This document shows positions 26,287 through 33,659 of a DNA stretch of 64,000 nt, in pieces. The stretch is from NCBI RefSeq assembly GCF_022695595.1, contig NZ_CP074380.1, positions 2,039,501 to 2,103,500 of the forward strand, in the 5' to 3' direction. The notes under the pieces are model-generated. The model did not search any database and was not told where the DNA came from. It worked only from the letters and a program-made list of their open reading frames with translations. Numbering within the stretch: the stretch's first letter is position 1; each line of letters opens with the position of its first letter. The translations under genes and the position numbers were made by a program. This stretch comes from Streptomyces sp. MST-110588. GTDB taxonomy: Bacteria > Actinomycetota > Actinomycetes > Streptomycetales > Streptomycetaceae.

Positions 26287-27228
26287 ATGGTGGCCCCGCC
26301 CGACAACGACGTTCTACGGGCCCACGGCCTGCACCACGCACACGGCAGTACCACCGCTCTCACCGAGGTCTCCCTGGGTGTCCGCGAGGGCCAGATCCTC
26401 GCCGTCGTCGGTCCCCGCGGCAGCGGCAAGACCACCCTTCTGAGATGCCTGTCGGGTCAACTCGTGCCCCACAAGGGCGAGGTGTGGTTCAACGATACGT
26501 CCGTGCACACCCTCTCCAGGCGCAACCGCGAGCGTCTGCGCCTGGACCACTTCGGCTGGATCGACACCGAGCCCCGCCTCGTCCCCGAACTGAACGCCTG
26601 GGAGAACGCCGCCCTCCCCCTCCTGCTGCGCGGCATCCCCCGCCGTGACGCCAAGCAGAGCGCGGGCGAATGGCTGGAGCGGCTGGACGTGAGCCAGTGC
26701 GCCCGCCGCCGTCCCGCACAGCTCGACCAGTCCGAACGCCAGCGGGTCGCCCTCGCCCGCGCGCTGGCCACCGCCCCCAAGGTCCTCTTCGCCGACGACC
26801 CGGCCGCGCCCCTGCACCGCGCCGAAGGCGCACAGGTACTGCGCACCCTGACCACGGCGGCCCGCTCGCACCACATCACCGTCGTCCTCGCCGCGGCCGA
26901 CCCTGCCACCTCCTCCCTCGCGGACCACACCGTCACCCTGCTCGACGGCCGCCGGATCGAGGCCACGCCCGAGGAGAACTCCGAGGACGGTGCCGGCGAC
27001 AACTCCGGCGGCACCGCCCGCGACGACTCCGGCGACGGGCCGGGTGACAGCTCCGTCGACGGCCCGGGTGACGGCTCCGACGACGGTTCCGGTGGCGGCT
27101 CCGACGACGGTCCAAGTGACGGACCGGGCGGCGGATCGAGCGAGGGACCAAGCAACGGACCAGGTGACGGACCGGGCGACGGCGCCGGCGACGAGGAAAG
27201 CAGGGCAGCGTGCTCGCTCTCCGCCTAG
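26287..27228 (+). CDS. degenerate ABC transporter ATP-binding protein
   Basis: A 313-residue protein with an ABC ATPase fold of the LolD/MacB shape but most catalytic motifs altered. Walker A is intact (VGPRGSGKTT, 42-50). The Q-loop glutamine is replaced (GWIDTEPRLVPELNAWENAALPL). The LSGGQ signature is LDQSE (146-150). Walker B reads VLFADDP, with Asp in place of catalytic Glu. The D-loop is PLH instead of ALD. The switch His is Ala (VLAAADPAT). A Gly/Asp/Ser-rich tail of about 75 residues (from about 27000) is encoded by an imperfect 12-bp-type repeat. The ATG at 26287 has AAGAGG upstream. It overlaps the membrane protein downstream by 19 bp. It probably binds but hardly hydrolyses ATP, which is inference. 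Confidence 0.85.
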   Translation: MVAPPDNDVLRAHGLHHAHGSTTALTEVSLGVREGQILAVVGPRGSGKTTLLRCLSGQLVPHKGEVWFNDTSVHTLSRRNRERLRLDHFGWIDTEPRLVPELNAWENAALPLLLRGIPRRDAKQSAGEWLERLDVSQCARRRPAQLDQSERQRVALARALATAPKVLFADDPAAPLHRAEGAQVLRTLTTAARSHHITVVLAAADPATSSLADHTVTLLDGRRIEATPEENSEDGAGDNSGGTARDDSGDGPGDSSVDGPGDGSDDGSGGGSDDGPSDGPGGGSSEGPSNGPGDGPGDGAGDEESRAACSLSA

Positions 27229-28463
27229 CCCGCGGCTCCCACCCCCTGGTCCTGTTGCGCCGTCTGTTCGTCGTCGCCGCCTCGGCGGGCACCGGCTTCC
27301 TCCTGCTGGCCGCCCTGGGCCACGCCACCGCGCACCCCGACGCGGCCACCGCCTCCCTCGCCCGCCTGATGTGGTGCGCCGTGCCGCTGGCGGCCACCGC
27401 CCAGCTCTCCGCGTCGGTGGCCCGCGCCGACCCCGCCGCACGCCTGCGCCGGGGCATGGCCGCCGTCGGCCTCGGCTCCGTACGCCTGACTCTGCTCGCC
27501 GCCACCTCCACCGCTCTGTCCTGCCTGCTCGGCAGCCTCCTGGCCGCCCTGGCCTTCCTTCATCTGCGCGGCCACTTCCACCGCGGCCCCTTGAGCGGCT
27601 CGGCGGCCGGTCTGCTCGGCGCCGGCCACCCGCTGCCGCCGGCCGGTACGCTCCTTCTCCTGTGCGTCGTGCCACTGAGCGCCGCCGTCGTCACCGCCGT
27701 CGCCCTGCGCCCGCGCAAGCACATCCCTCCCTTCACCGACACCACCGCCGTCACCCACACCACGGCGTCCCGCACCACCGCCCCCGGTCCCGCCGCGCCC
27801 GGTCCCACCAGCCATGGCGCCACCAGCCGCGAGGCGACCGGCGGCCCCACCCTCCCCGCCGGACTCCCATGGGGCATCGCCCTGGCCGCCATGGGCCTGG
27901 CCCTGGAGGCCCACACCGGCCGCGGCTCCGCCGGCCCCGGCGGCCTGCTGCCCCTGCCCGGCCGCCTGACCGACAGCCCGCCGGGCGTCCTGCTCGGCTG
28001 GGCACTGTCCGCCCTCGGCCTCGTACTGGCCGGGCCGGGACTGGCCCATGTCTGCGGCCGGCTGCTGTGCGCCTGCCGCCCGGGCGCGGTGCGCCTGCTG
28101 GCCGGCCGCGCCCTCCAGGAGGAGGCCCGCCGCATCGGCCGCCCCCTGGGTGCTCTGTGCGTGGTCGCCTCCGGCACGTACGCGGCGATCAGGGTGTACG
28201 AGACGTCCGGCGCCCGCCCCTTCGGACCACTCACCGCCCTGGCCATGGCCCTGGTCCTGGCCTGCGCCGGCATCAGCGTCCTCACCGCCGCGGTGGAAAC
28301 CCGCTCGGCACGCGCCCACACCACCGCCGCCCTACGGCGCCTGGGCACCCCCCTCTCGTTCCTCCACCGCGTCACAGCCCTGCGCGCTACCGCTCTTCTG
28401 CTCGTCCTCACCCCCTTGACCTGGGCCCTCGCGGAACTTGCAGCCCTACCCGTGCTCCGCTGA
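27210..28463 (+). CDS. multi-pass membrane protein, partner of the degenerate ABC ATPase
   Basis: A 417-residue protein with about eight hydrophobic segments in two halves (FVVAASAGTGFLLLAALGHAT, LTLLAATSTALSCLLGSLLAALAFL, LLLCVVPLSAAVVTAVAL; then GIALAAMGLALEA, LGWALSALGLVLAGPGLAHVCG, LTALAMALVLACAGISVLTAAVET and the C-terminal segment). A Thr/Pro linker lies between the halves. It resembles FtsX/MacB-like permeases in layout, but no signature is decisive. The GTG start at 27210 lies inside the end of the ATPase gene, implying coupled translation and a joint complex. The substrate is unknown. The 3' end is followed by a C/T-rich tract. Confidence 0.78.
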   Translation: MLALRLARGSHPLVLLRRLFVVAASAGTGFLLLAALGHATAHPDAATASLARLMWCAVPLAATAQLSASVARADPAARLRRGMAAVGLGSVRLTLLAATSTALSCLLGSLLAALAFLHLRGHFHRGPLSGSAAGLLGAGHPLPPAGTLLLLCVVPLSAAVVTAVALRPRKHIPPFTDTTAVTHTTASRTTAPGPAAPGPTSHGATSREATGGPTLPAGLPWGIALAAMGLALEAHTGRGSAGPGGLLPLPGRLTDSPPGVLLGWALSALGLVLAGPGLAHVCGRLLCACRPGAVRLLAGRALQEEARRIGRPLGALCVVASGTYAAIRVYETSGARPFGPLTALAMALVLACAGISVLTAAVETRSARAHTTAALRRLGTPLSFLHRVTALRATALLLVLTPLTWALAELAALPVLR

Positions 28464-28639
28464 CCCGCCCGACGCACGCACCAGAAGCACCAGCCCCGCA
28501 ATCCACCGAAACACAGGACCCGGCCAACCCCCCGAATCCACCAACAGCACCCTCCACCCCAGCACCACCGCCCACCTCTCCTCCCTCTCTCCTCCCCTCT
28601 CCTCGCCTGCCCCTCTCTCCCCTGGACGAGTAAGTCCCA
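28464..28639. other. C/T-rich intergenic tract
   Basis: About 175 bp after the permease gene. The segment 28555-28620 is nearly pure C/T on the plus strand (runs of ctctcctccc type), unusual for this genome. No gene or clear hairpin was found. It may mark the far end of the transposase remnant or act as a slippery polypyrimidine tract. Confidence 0.5.
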
Positions 28640-29060
28640 TGTGTCCAGCGATCGAACGCGAACAGGGACCGTGACCTGCCGGCCGTTTCTGTGATGACGC
28701 CAGATGGCTGCGGCCAGGGCGAGTACGCACCGGGCAACGCGGACCGCGACGCCCTCAGCGGTGCGGCGCCGTGCTGTTCCGGCGCGAACTGACCCTTGAG
28801 AGGCCCGTTCACAGACTCGGTCAACTGGCGCACCGACGTCAGCAGCCGCTTCCCCCGACGCTTCTCCTCACGCTTGAACGAGGGTCGCAGCAACTCGGTC
28901 CCGCGCACGGCAAGGTCGTTCTCGAATCCCTGGAGGCAAAGGCCCCTGCCGGCGATCAGCAGCAGCCCGAGCCGGACGGTTACCAGGCCGGCATCGAGGT
29001 CGAGCATGGCCTGCGGCACTTCTCGCTGGTCCGGGTCCGGGTCCGGGTTGGTCAACGGAC
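28640..29060 (-). mobile_element. decayed IS982-type transposase fragment
   Basis: Minus-strand translation from about 29055 gives LTNPDPDPDQREVPQAMLDLDAG, LLIAGRGLCLQGFENDLAVRGTELLRPSFKREEKRRGKRLLTSVRQLTESVNGPLKGQFAPEQHG. In the next frame it gives TAEGVAVRVARCVLALAAAIWRHHRNGRQVTVPV. These match, in order, the carboxy-terminal half of the IS982-family transposases I know from Streptomyces (IADKGY..FENDLAERG..LLRPSY..IRQLIESVNDTLKGQLDLE-HGGR..EGVAVRVAQRILALAAAIWHN..TGQPVTRSL). The N-terminal half, the stop and the terminal inverted repeats are gone, and at least one frameshift is present. This is an old, inactive insertion. Confidence 0.82.
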
Positions 29061-29082
29061 TTGATCATCTGGTCCTTCCGCC

Positions 29083-29113
29083 TTGACCCTCCGGTAACCG
29101 GAGGCCCTACGGT
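29083..29113 (+). promoter_or_regulatory. MerR-type promoter: 19-bp spacer with perfect dyad
   Basis: A -35 TTGACC (29083-29088) and -10 TACGGT (29108-29113) are separated by 19 bp, the over-long spacing typical of MerR-family promoters. A perfect palindrome, CCTCCGGTAACCGGAGG (29088-29104), fills the spacer. The ATG of the DUF2268 gene is at 29122, 8 bp after the -10 box, so the transcript should be leaderless or nearly so. No MerR gene is present in the window. The IS982 remnant ends about 22 bp upstream. Confidence 0.82.
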
Positions 29114-29121
29114 CCTGAGTC

Positions 29122-30009
29122 ATGAAGATCGTTGTTCACGACACGGCGTCCGCCATGATCGACATCCTGCAGCGTCCGCTGGAGGAGCGGCCCGACGCCC
29201 TGCGAGAAATGCTCAGCCCGCTCCACGGCCCGATGGCCGCGAGAATGGGCGAGGTGGACCTCGTCCAGATGCACAGCATGGGCGCCGGCTTCCCCTTCGA
29301 CCGTGATGACCCCCGCTGTCTGGCCGCTGTACGGCAGATGCAGGACGCGGATGTGTGGAGCCGGATCGAGGACTCCCTCGCCACCGCACGGGAGCGGCTC
29401 CTCGCGGTGCCCGGAATCAAGACCGCCGACACCGTGCACGTCGTCTTGATTCTCGGCAACCCCGATGAAGACATCCTGATGGGTGACAACTCCGGCTACA
29501 CCGGCATGGGCGGTTTCCCGGGTGCGATCCAGCTCGTGATGTGGCCCACCGAGACCAGCCTGGCGAAGATCAACCACGCTGCCGTCCACGAGCTCCACCA
29601 CAACGTGCGCTACGCCAATGTGGTCTGGGACCCGATGACGGTCACGGTGGGCGAACAGGTCGTGGCCGAAGGAATGGCCGAGGCGTTCGTACGGGAACTG
29701 GCGGGCGAAGAGGCCATGGGCCCTTGGGCGACAAAGCTGTCCGGTCCGGAGCTGGACGACGCCTACGAGAAGGTCACGGCCGCCGTCGACGTCTCCGGCA
29801 TGCAGAACATGCCTCCGTACATTTACGGCGACACCATCGCACAGCGCATGGGGGCACAGCCTGTAGGACTGCCCTTTGCCGCCGGGTACGCGGCCGGCCT
29901 GCGGGTCGCGGACGCCCACTTGGCCGCCTCCGGTCTGACCGCCGCCCAGAGTGTCGCCCTGCCGGCCCGCGACATCCTCAAGAACGCCGGCATAGCGACC
30001 AGCGCCTGA
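29122..30009 (+). CDS. DUF2268-type putative zinc metalloprotease
   Basis: A 295-residue protein with the zincin motif HELHH (156-160, H-E-x-x-H) in INHAAVHELHHNVRY. Downstream it has VVAEGMAEAFVRELAGEE, the likely third zinc ligand Glu region of DUF2268 (YjaZ-like) proteins. There is no signal peptide, so it is cytosolic. Such genes are frequently found beside MerR-family regulators in actinomycetes, matching the promoter found here. There is no ribosome site, because the ATG follows the -10 box by 8 bp, consistent with leaderless translation. The substrate is unknown. Confidence 0.85.
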   Translation: MKIVVHDTASAMIDILQRPLEERPDALREMLSPLHGPMAARMGEVDLVQMHSMGAGFPFDRDDPRCLAAVRQMQDADVWSRIEDSLATARERLLAVPGIKTADTVHVVLILGNPDEDILMGDNSGYTGMGGFPGAIQLVMWPTETSLAKINHAAVHELHHNVRYANVVWDPMTVTVGEQVVAEGMAEAFVRELAGEEAMGPWATKLSGPELDDAYEKVTAAVDVSGMQNMPPYIYGDTIAQRMGAQPVGLPFAAGYAAGLRVADAHLAASGLTAAQSVALPARDILKNAGIATSA

Positions 30010-30103
30010 CCTCCAAGGCCGCCGCCATCCCACTCGCCCGTTGCCGTCACACCGTCACCGTCGGCCGCGAGCCCCCCAGCCGTGCGCCGTCAGCCGTGCG
30101 CCG

Positions 30104-30583
30104 TCAGCGGGCGAGGGCCATGGCCTCTATCTCTATTCGCCAGTCCGGCCGGGCCAATGACGACACCTCAAGGAGCGTGTCCGCCGGATAGGGCTCCGAG
30201 AGGAACTCCTCGCGCAACGCGATGACCTTGTCGAGGTCGGCTTCCATGTCGGTGACGAAGATGCCGACCCTCACCACGTCGCCGAGCGATGCCCCGGCCG
30301 CGGCGAGGACCTTCTCCACATTGGCGAACGCCTGCCGCCCCTGCGCCAGGAAGTCGTCCGAGACCGTCCGTCCCTGCTCGTCGATCCCCGCCTGGCCGGA
30401 GACGTAGATGACACCGCCCGCCTTCACCGCCTGGGAGATCTTGTAGGGCGCGTACCAGTCCGGCGTAGTGGCGACTTTCTCGATCCCCTCGATCCTCGAT
30501 GCACCCGCCTTCCCTGCACCCTCCCCCTCGCCGCCTTCCCCGGACGTACGACCGCTTCGCTCAACGCTGCTGACGGACATCAT
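30104..30583 (-). CDS. RidA (YjgF/Rid) family protein
   Basis: About 159 residues: a disordered Gly/Glu leader (about 1-35), then a Rid domain. The domain reads KVATTPDWYAPYKISQAVKAGGVIYVSGQAGID..VSDDFLAQGRQAFANVEKVLAAAGASLGDVVRVGIFVTDM..REEFLSEPYPADTLLEVSSLARPDWRIEIEAMAL. The R-x-E-I-E-A end corresponds to the family motif around the catalytic Arg. RidA enzymes hydrolyse reactive enamine/imine intermediates from PLP enzymes. Two adjacent ATGs (30583 and 30580) follow GAAGGGGG. It is divergent from a MarR gene across a repeat-rich operator region, so it is probably controlled by that regulator. Confidence 0.88.
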   Translation of the reverse strand: MMSVSSVERSGRTSGEGGEGEGAGKAGASRIEGIEKVATTPDWYAPYKISQAVKAGGVIYVSGQAGIDEQGRTVSDDFLAQGRQAFANVEKVLAAAGASLGDVVRVGIFVTDMEADLDKVIALREEFLSEPYPADTLLEVSSLARPDWRIEIEAMALAR

Positions 30584-30599
30584 GACCGACCCCCTTCGA

Positions 30600-30652
30600 T
30601 GCATGTACACACATCACTTGCATGCACATGCATAGGTTGCCCGTGCATGTAC
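30600..30652. promoter_or_regulatory. putative MarR operator in divergent region
   Basis: Two direct copies of TGCATGTAC (30600-30608 and 30644-30652) flank the palindrome TGCATGcaCATGCA (30619-30632), all between the divergent RidA and MarR start codons. TACGCT at 30650-30655 could be a -10 box for the MarR direction. The arrangement suits binding of several dimers of the adjacent regulator to both promoters. This is inferred from symmetry and position. Confidence 0.65.
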
Positions 30653-30704
30653 GCTGGTGTCAAGAGCATCGGGCGAATCCGCGCGAAGAAAAACACAGAG
30701 GGTG

Positions 30705-31121
30705 ATGGACGCGATGGACGCGGAACACTGGGACCGGTTCGGCACTCTCCACACGCGCGTCGAGCAGGAGTTGGCCAAGGCACTGCAACGGCACCACCGC
30801 ATCGGCCTGTCGGAATACCGGGCCCTGGCCCGGCTCGCCGAGGCCGACGACGGTGAGCTGCGGATGCAGGAACTCGCCGATCTCATCGGCCTCAACCAGA
30901 GTTCGGTGAGCCGGCTCGCCTCCCGTCTGGAGTCCTCCGGGTTCACCCGCCGCGATCTGTGCCCCAAGGACCGGCGCGGCGTCTACAGCGTCATCACCGA
31001 GGCGGGCCGCGCCGTCCACGCGCAAGCGCGCCCGACCTACGACGAGGCCCTGCGCTCGGCACTCAACGCCGCGGCCGAGGACGGGCACCTCGGCCCGCTC
31101 GTGGAGTCGCTTCGCACCTAA
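30705..31121 (+). CDS. MarR-family regulator
   Basis: A 138-residue winged-helix regulator. The DNA-binding part reads GLSEYRALARLAEADDGELRMQELADLIGLNQSSVSRLASRLESSGFTRRDLCPKDRRGVYSVITEAGRAV, including the wing sequence with DRRG that is diagnostic of the family. Start candidates are ATG 30705 and ATG 30714. AGAGGG at 30697-30702 is too close to the first and 11 nt from the second, so the second may be used. It is followed after 1 nt by the LOG-family gene and probably cotranscribed with it. The ligand is unknown. Confidence 0.88.
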   Translation: MDAMDAEHWDRFGTLHTRVEQELAKALQRHHRIGLSEYRALARLAEADDGELRMQELADLIGLNQSSVSRLASRLESSGFTRRDLCPKDRRGVYSVITEAGRAVHAQARPTYDEALRSALNAAAEDGHLGPLVESLRT

Positions 31122-31122
31122 C

Positions 31123-32355
31123 ATGACGTGGGTGCAGCCCGATTCCGAGTTCCCCGCCACGCCCCACGGCCCCGCCACGCCCCACGGCCCCTCCGGGCCC
31201 GGCCGCCCCCGCGTACCCGAGGACGCCCCCGCCTCTGCCGGACCCCGCGCCCGGGACGCCGGGCCCGACCGCGAGATCGAATCGCTCAAGGAGTTCGACC
31301 ATGTCGCCGCGTCGGGCAGCCTCGCCGGCTACCGCGTCCAGTCCGTCGACCTGACGGACCGTACGTTCGCGCTGCTCAGCACGGATACCTCCGACGCGGT
31401 CTTCCTCGGCTGCCCCATGGAGTCCGATGCCGCCGCCAAGGTGCGTGCCGGCGGGGCCCTGGTCTTCCCGCCGATACCCGGCCTGCCGTTCGACCCGTAC
31501 CGGGGCAGCCTGTACGGGCCGGACGAACTCTTCGGAGGACTCGAACAAGGCGGCTACGAGGCGACACCGGACGCCCGTGCCTACCGCTGGTACCAGCGGA
31601 CCAAGGCGGACGGCGACATCTTCGCCTCGATGCTGCGCAGTATCCACGACGACGCCGTCTCGGACGCGCTGGACGAACACCTCTACGGCGCCCGTGTCGT
31701 CGGAGTCATGGGCGGGCACGCGCTGGAGCGCGGTTCGGCCGCCTACGCCGGCGCAGCCCGCCTGGGCCGCCAACTGGCGCGCGAGGGTCTGACCGTCGCC
31801 ACCGGCGGCGGCCCCGGCGCGATGGAGGCCGCCAACCTCGGCGCCTACTCCGCACCCTTCCAGGACGCGATGCTCGACGAGGCTCTCGGCCTGCTCGCCA
31901 AGGCCCCGCACTTCACGCCGTCGGTGACGAACTGGGCGCGGGCGGCTTTCGACGTACGTCTCCAGTGGCCGGGCGGCGGGGACTCGATCGGCATCCCGAC
32001 CTGGTTCTACGGGCACGAGCCGCCGAACGCCTTCGCCGCGCACATCGCCAAGTACTTCGTGAATGCCGTACGTGAGGACGGCCTGCTGGCACGTTCCAAC
32101 GCCGGTGTCGTCTTCCTTCCCGGTGCCGCCGGAACCGTACAGGAGATCTTCGACAACGCGACCCCGAACTACTACGGATCGCGGGGCGGGCCGACGCCGA
32201 TGGTGCTGGTCGACCGTGAGCACTGGACCGGGAAGCTGCCCACCTGGCCGCTGCTCCAGGCGCTCGCTGCCGACCGCCCCATGGCGGCGCGCATCGCCCT
32301 GGTCGACTCCGTGGAGGAAGTCCCTCAGGCCCTGGCCCGGCTCACCACCGCCTGA
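31123..32355 (+). CDS. LOG-family (lysine decarboxylase-like) Rossmann protein
   Basis: A 410-residue protein. After a Pro-rich leader (about 1-50), it has the LOG-type nucleotide-binding fold: VVGVMGGHALERGSAAYAGAARLGRQLAREGLTVATGGGPGAMEAANLGAYSA, with the family PGGxGT-like segment represented by VVFLPGAAGTVQEIFDNATPNYYG. LOG proteins are nucleoside-5'-monophosphate phosphoribohydrolases (cytokinin activation in plants). Many bacterial members have unassigned roles. This one is longer than the about 190-residue standard LOG and has an extra N-terminal domain (KEFDHVAASGSLAGYRVQSVDLTDRTFALLS). It is one base after the MarR stop. Confidence 0.82.
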   Translation: MTWVQPDSEFPATPHGPATPHGPSGPGRPRVPEDAPASAGPRARDAGPDREIESLKEFDHVAASGSLAGYRVQSVDLTDRTFALLSTDTSDAVFLGCPMESDAAAKVRAGGALVFPPIPGLPFDPYRGSLYGPDELFGGLEQGGYEATPDARAYRWYQRTKADGDIFASMLRSIHDDAVSDALDEHLYGARVVGVMGGHALERGSAAYAGAARLGRQLAREGLTVATGGGPGAMEAANLGAYSAPFQDAMLDEALGLLAKAPHFTPSVTNWARAAFDVRLQWPGGGDSIGIPTWFYGHEPPNAFAAHIAKYFVNAVREDGLLARSNAGVVFLPGAAGTVQEIFDNATPNYYGSRGGPTPMVLVDREHWTGKLPTWPLLQALAADRPMAARIALVDSVEEVPQALARLTTA

Positions 32356-32594
32356 GCACGGCCTGCCCCCGGCGAAGGCCACCGCCCCCGACAAGCGAAA
32401 GCCGACAGCCCACACTCCTCACCTCCCACAACCCTCACGCCCCCACTTCACATACGGGGCACGGGCCCGTCCCCACCGCTTTCCCTGCCCCAGCGTGTGT
32501 TTGCCCACGCGAGGCAACTTCCGCACCGTATCGCGCGTCTAGCAGGCCAGGTAATGCACAGGTAAAAACAGGCAGTGCGCGAACGGAGTTCTCG

Positions 32595-33575
32595 GTGATC
32601 ATCGGCCTTCTGACGGCGGTAGCAGCCTCGGCCTGCTACGGCACGGGTTCGGTCCTGCAGGCGGTGGGGTCGCGCAAGTCGGCCCGCCGTGAGGCAGCGG
32701 CATCGTCCACCACCGGCTTCACCCAGCACGGCGGCCCGAGCCTCTCCTCCACCGCGAAGGCCGCGGTCACCTGGGAGTTCATGGTCGGTACGGTGCTGGA
32801 CTTCATAGGTTTCGCGCTCGGTGCCCTGGCGGCGCGGCTGCTGCCGCTCTTCCTCTCGCAGACCGTCATCAGCGCCAACCTCGTGATCACCGCCGTACTG
32901 AGCATCAAGCTCCTGGGCATCAAGCTGACCCGCCCCGAGTGGGCCTCGATCGCCGTGGTCTGCTCGGCACTGGTGCTGCTCGCCACCGCAGCCGGCCCCG
33001 AGGGCAGCGGCCACACCCCGATCAGCACCCACTGGTGGCTGCTGATCGTCTCCATCGTGCTGATGGCCGGCGGAACGGTGATCGTCCGTCTGATGGGCTC
33101 CCGCGCCGCGATCCTGGCCGGTCTGCTGTCCGGCCTGGGCTTCGGCGCCCTCGGCGTAGGCGTACGGGTGCTGAACGGCGTGGACCCGTTCGACCTCTCA
33201 ACCCTCCTGTCCGACCCGGCTCTCTACGCCATCCTCGTCGCCGGCATCGGCGGTATGTACCTGCACACCGTCGCCCTCCAGATCGGCTCGGTCAACGGCG
33301 CGACGGCGGCCCTGGTCGTGGGCGAGACGGTGGTCCCCGGCCTCCTCGGCGTGCTGTGGCTCGGCGACGCCTCCCGCCCGGGCTTCGCCTGGGTCGCCGT
33401 CCTCGGCTTCCTGGTGGCCGTGGCCGGCGCCGTGGCAGTCGCCTGGTTCGGCGAGCCGGAAGGCGGCCCCGGACCCGACCCGAAGGACACCCCGGGGAAC
33501 GTCTCGAAGAGCGAGCCGTCCCCGAAGGACGCTGCTGGGGGCACCCGTACTCCGGAAGAGCCCGTCATACGGTGA
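32595..33575 (+). CDS. DMT/EamA-like integral membrane protein
   Basis: A 326-residue protein with nine or ten membrane helices (starting IIGLLTAVAASACYGTGSVLQAVGSRK) and a charged cytoplasmic tail of about 45 residues. The two-fold pattern and terminal helices (GATAALVVGETVVPGLLGVLWLGD and FAWVAVLGFLVAVAGAVAVAWFG) suit the drug/metabolite transporter superfamily. The substrate is unknown. The GTG start at 32595 follows ACGGAG at 6 nt. It is single and convergent with the thiamine transporter. The 239-bp gap before it shows no clear regulatory motif. Confidence 0.78.
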   Translation: MIIGLLTAVAASACYGTGSVLQAVGSRKSARREAAASSTTGFTQHGGPSLSSTAKAAVTWEFMVGTVLDFIGFALGALAARLLPLFLSQTVISANLVITAVLSIKLLGIKLTRPEWASIAVVCSALVLLATAAGPEGSGHTPISTHWWLLIVSIVLMAGGTVIVRLMGSRAAILAGLLSGLGFGALGVGVRVLNGVDPFDLSTLLSDPALYAILVAGIGGMYLHTVALQIGSVNGATAALVVGETVVPGLLGVLWLGDASRPGFAWVAVLGFLVAVAGAVAVAWFGEPEGGPGPDPKDTPGNVSKSEPSPKDAAGGTRTPEEPVIR

Positions 33576-33592
33576 CGGGCGGCCGATTCAGC

Positions 33593-33640
33593 TTCTCCTG
33601 GGACTTCTCCCAGGACTTCCCCATGGACTTCTCCTAGGAC
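33593..33640. terminator. 12-bp repeat with hairpin between convergent genes
   Basis: Four imperfect copies of tctcctgggact follow the DMT gene (33593-33640). The first two form a hairpin, CCTGGGA with TCCCAGG around a 4-nt loop, and CCTAGGA can substitute further on. Given the convergent gene end at 33660, a terminator role is plausible. The repeat origin is independent of that role. Confidence 0.6.
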
Positions 33641-33659
33641 CGTCCCGCCCCCGCCCCCC

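Noticed and set aside
28446..28730. A 94-residue minus-strand gene
   Set aside because: It is the shifted-frame tail of the IS982 transposase remnant joined to C/T-rich intergenic DNA.
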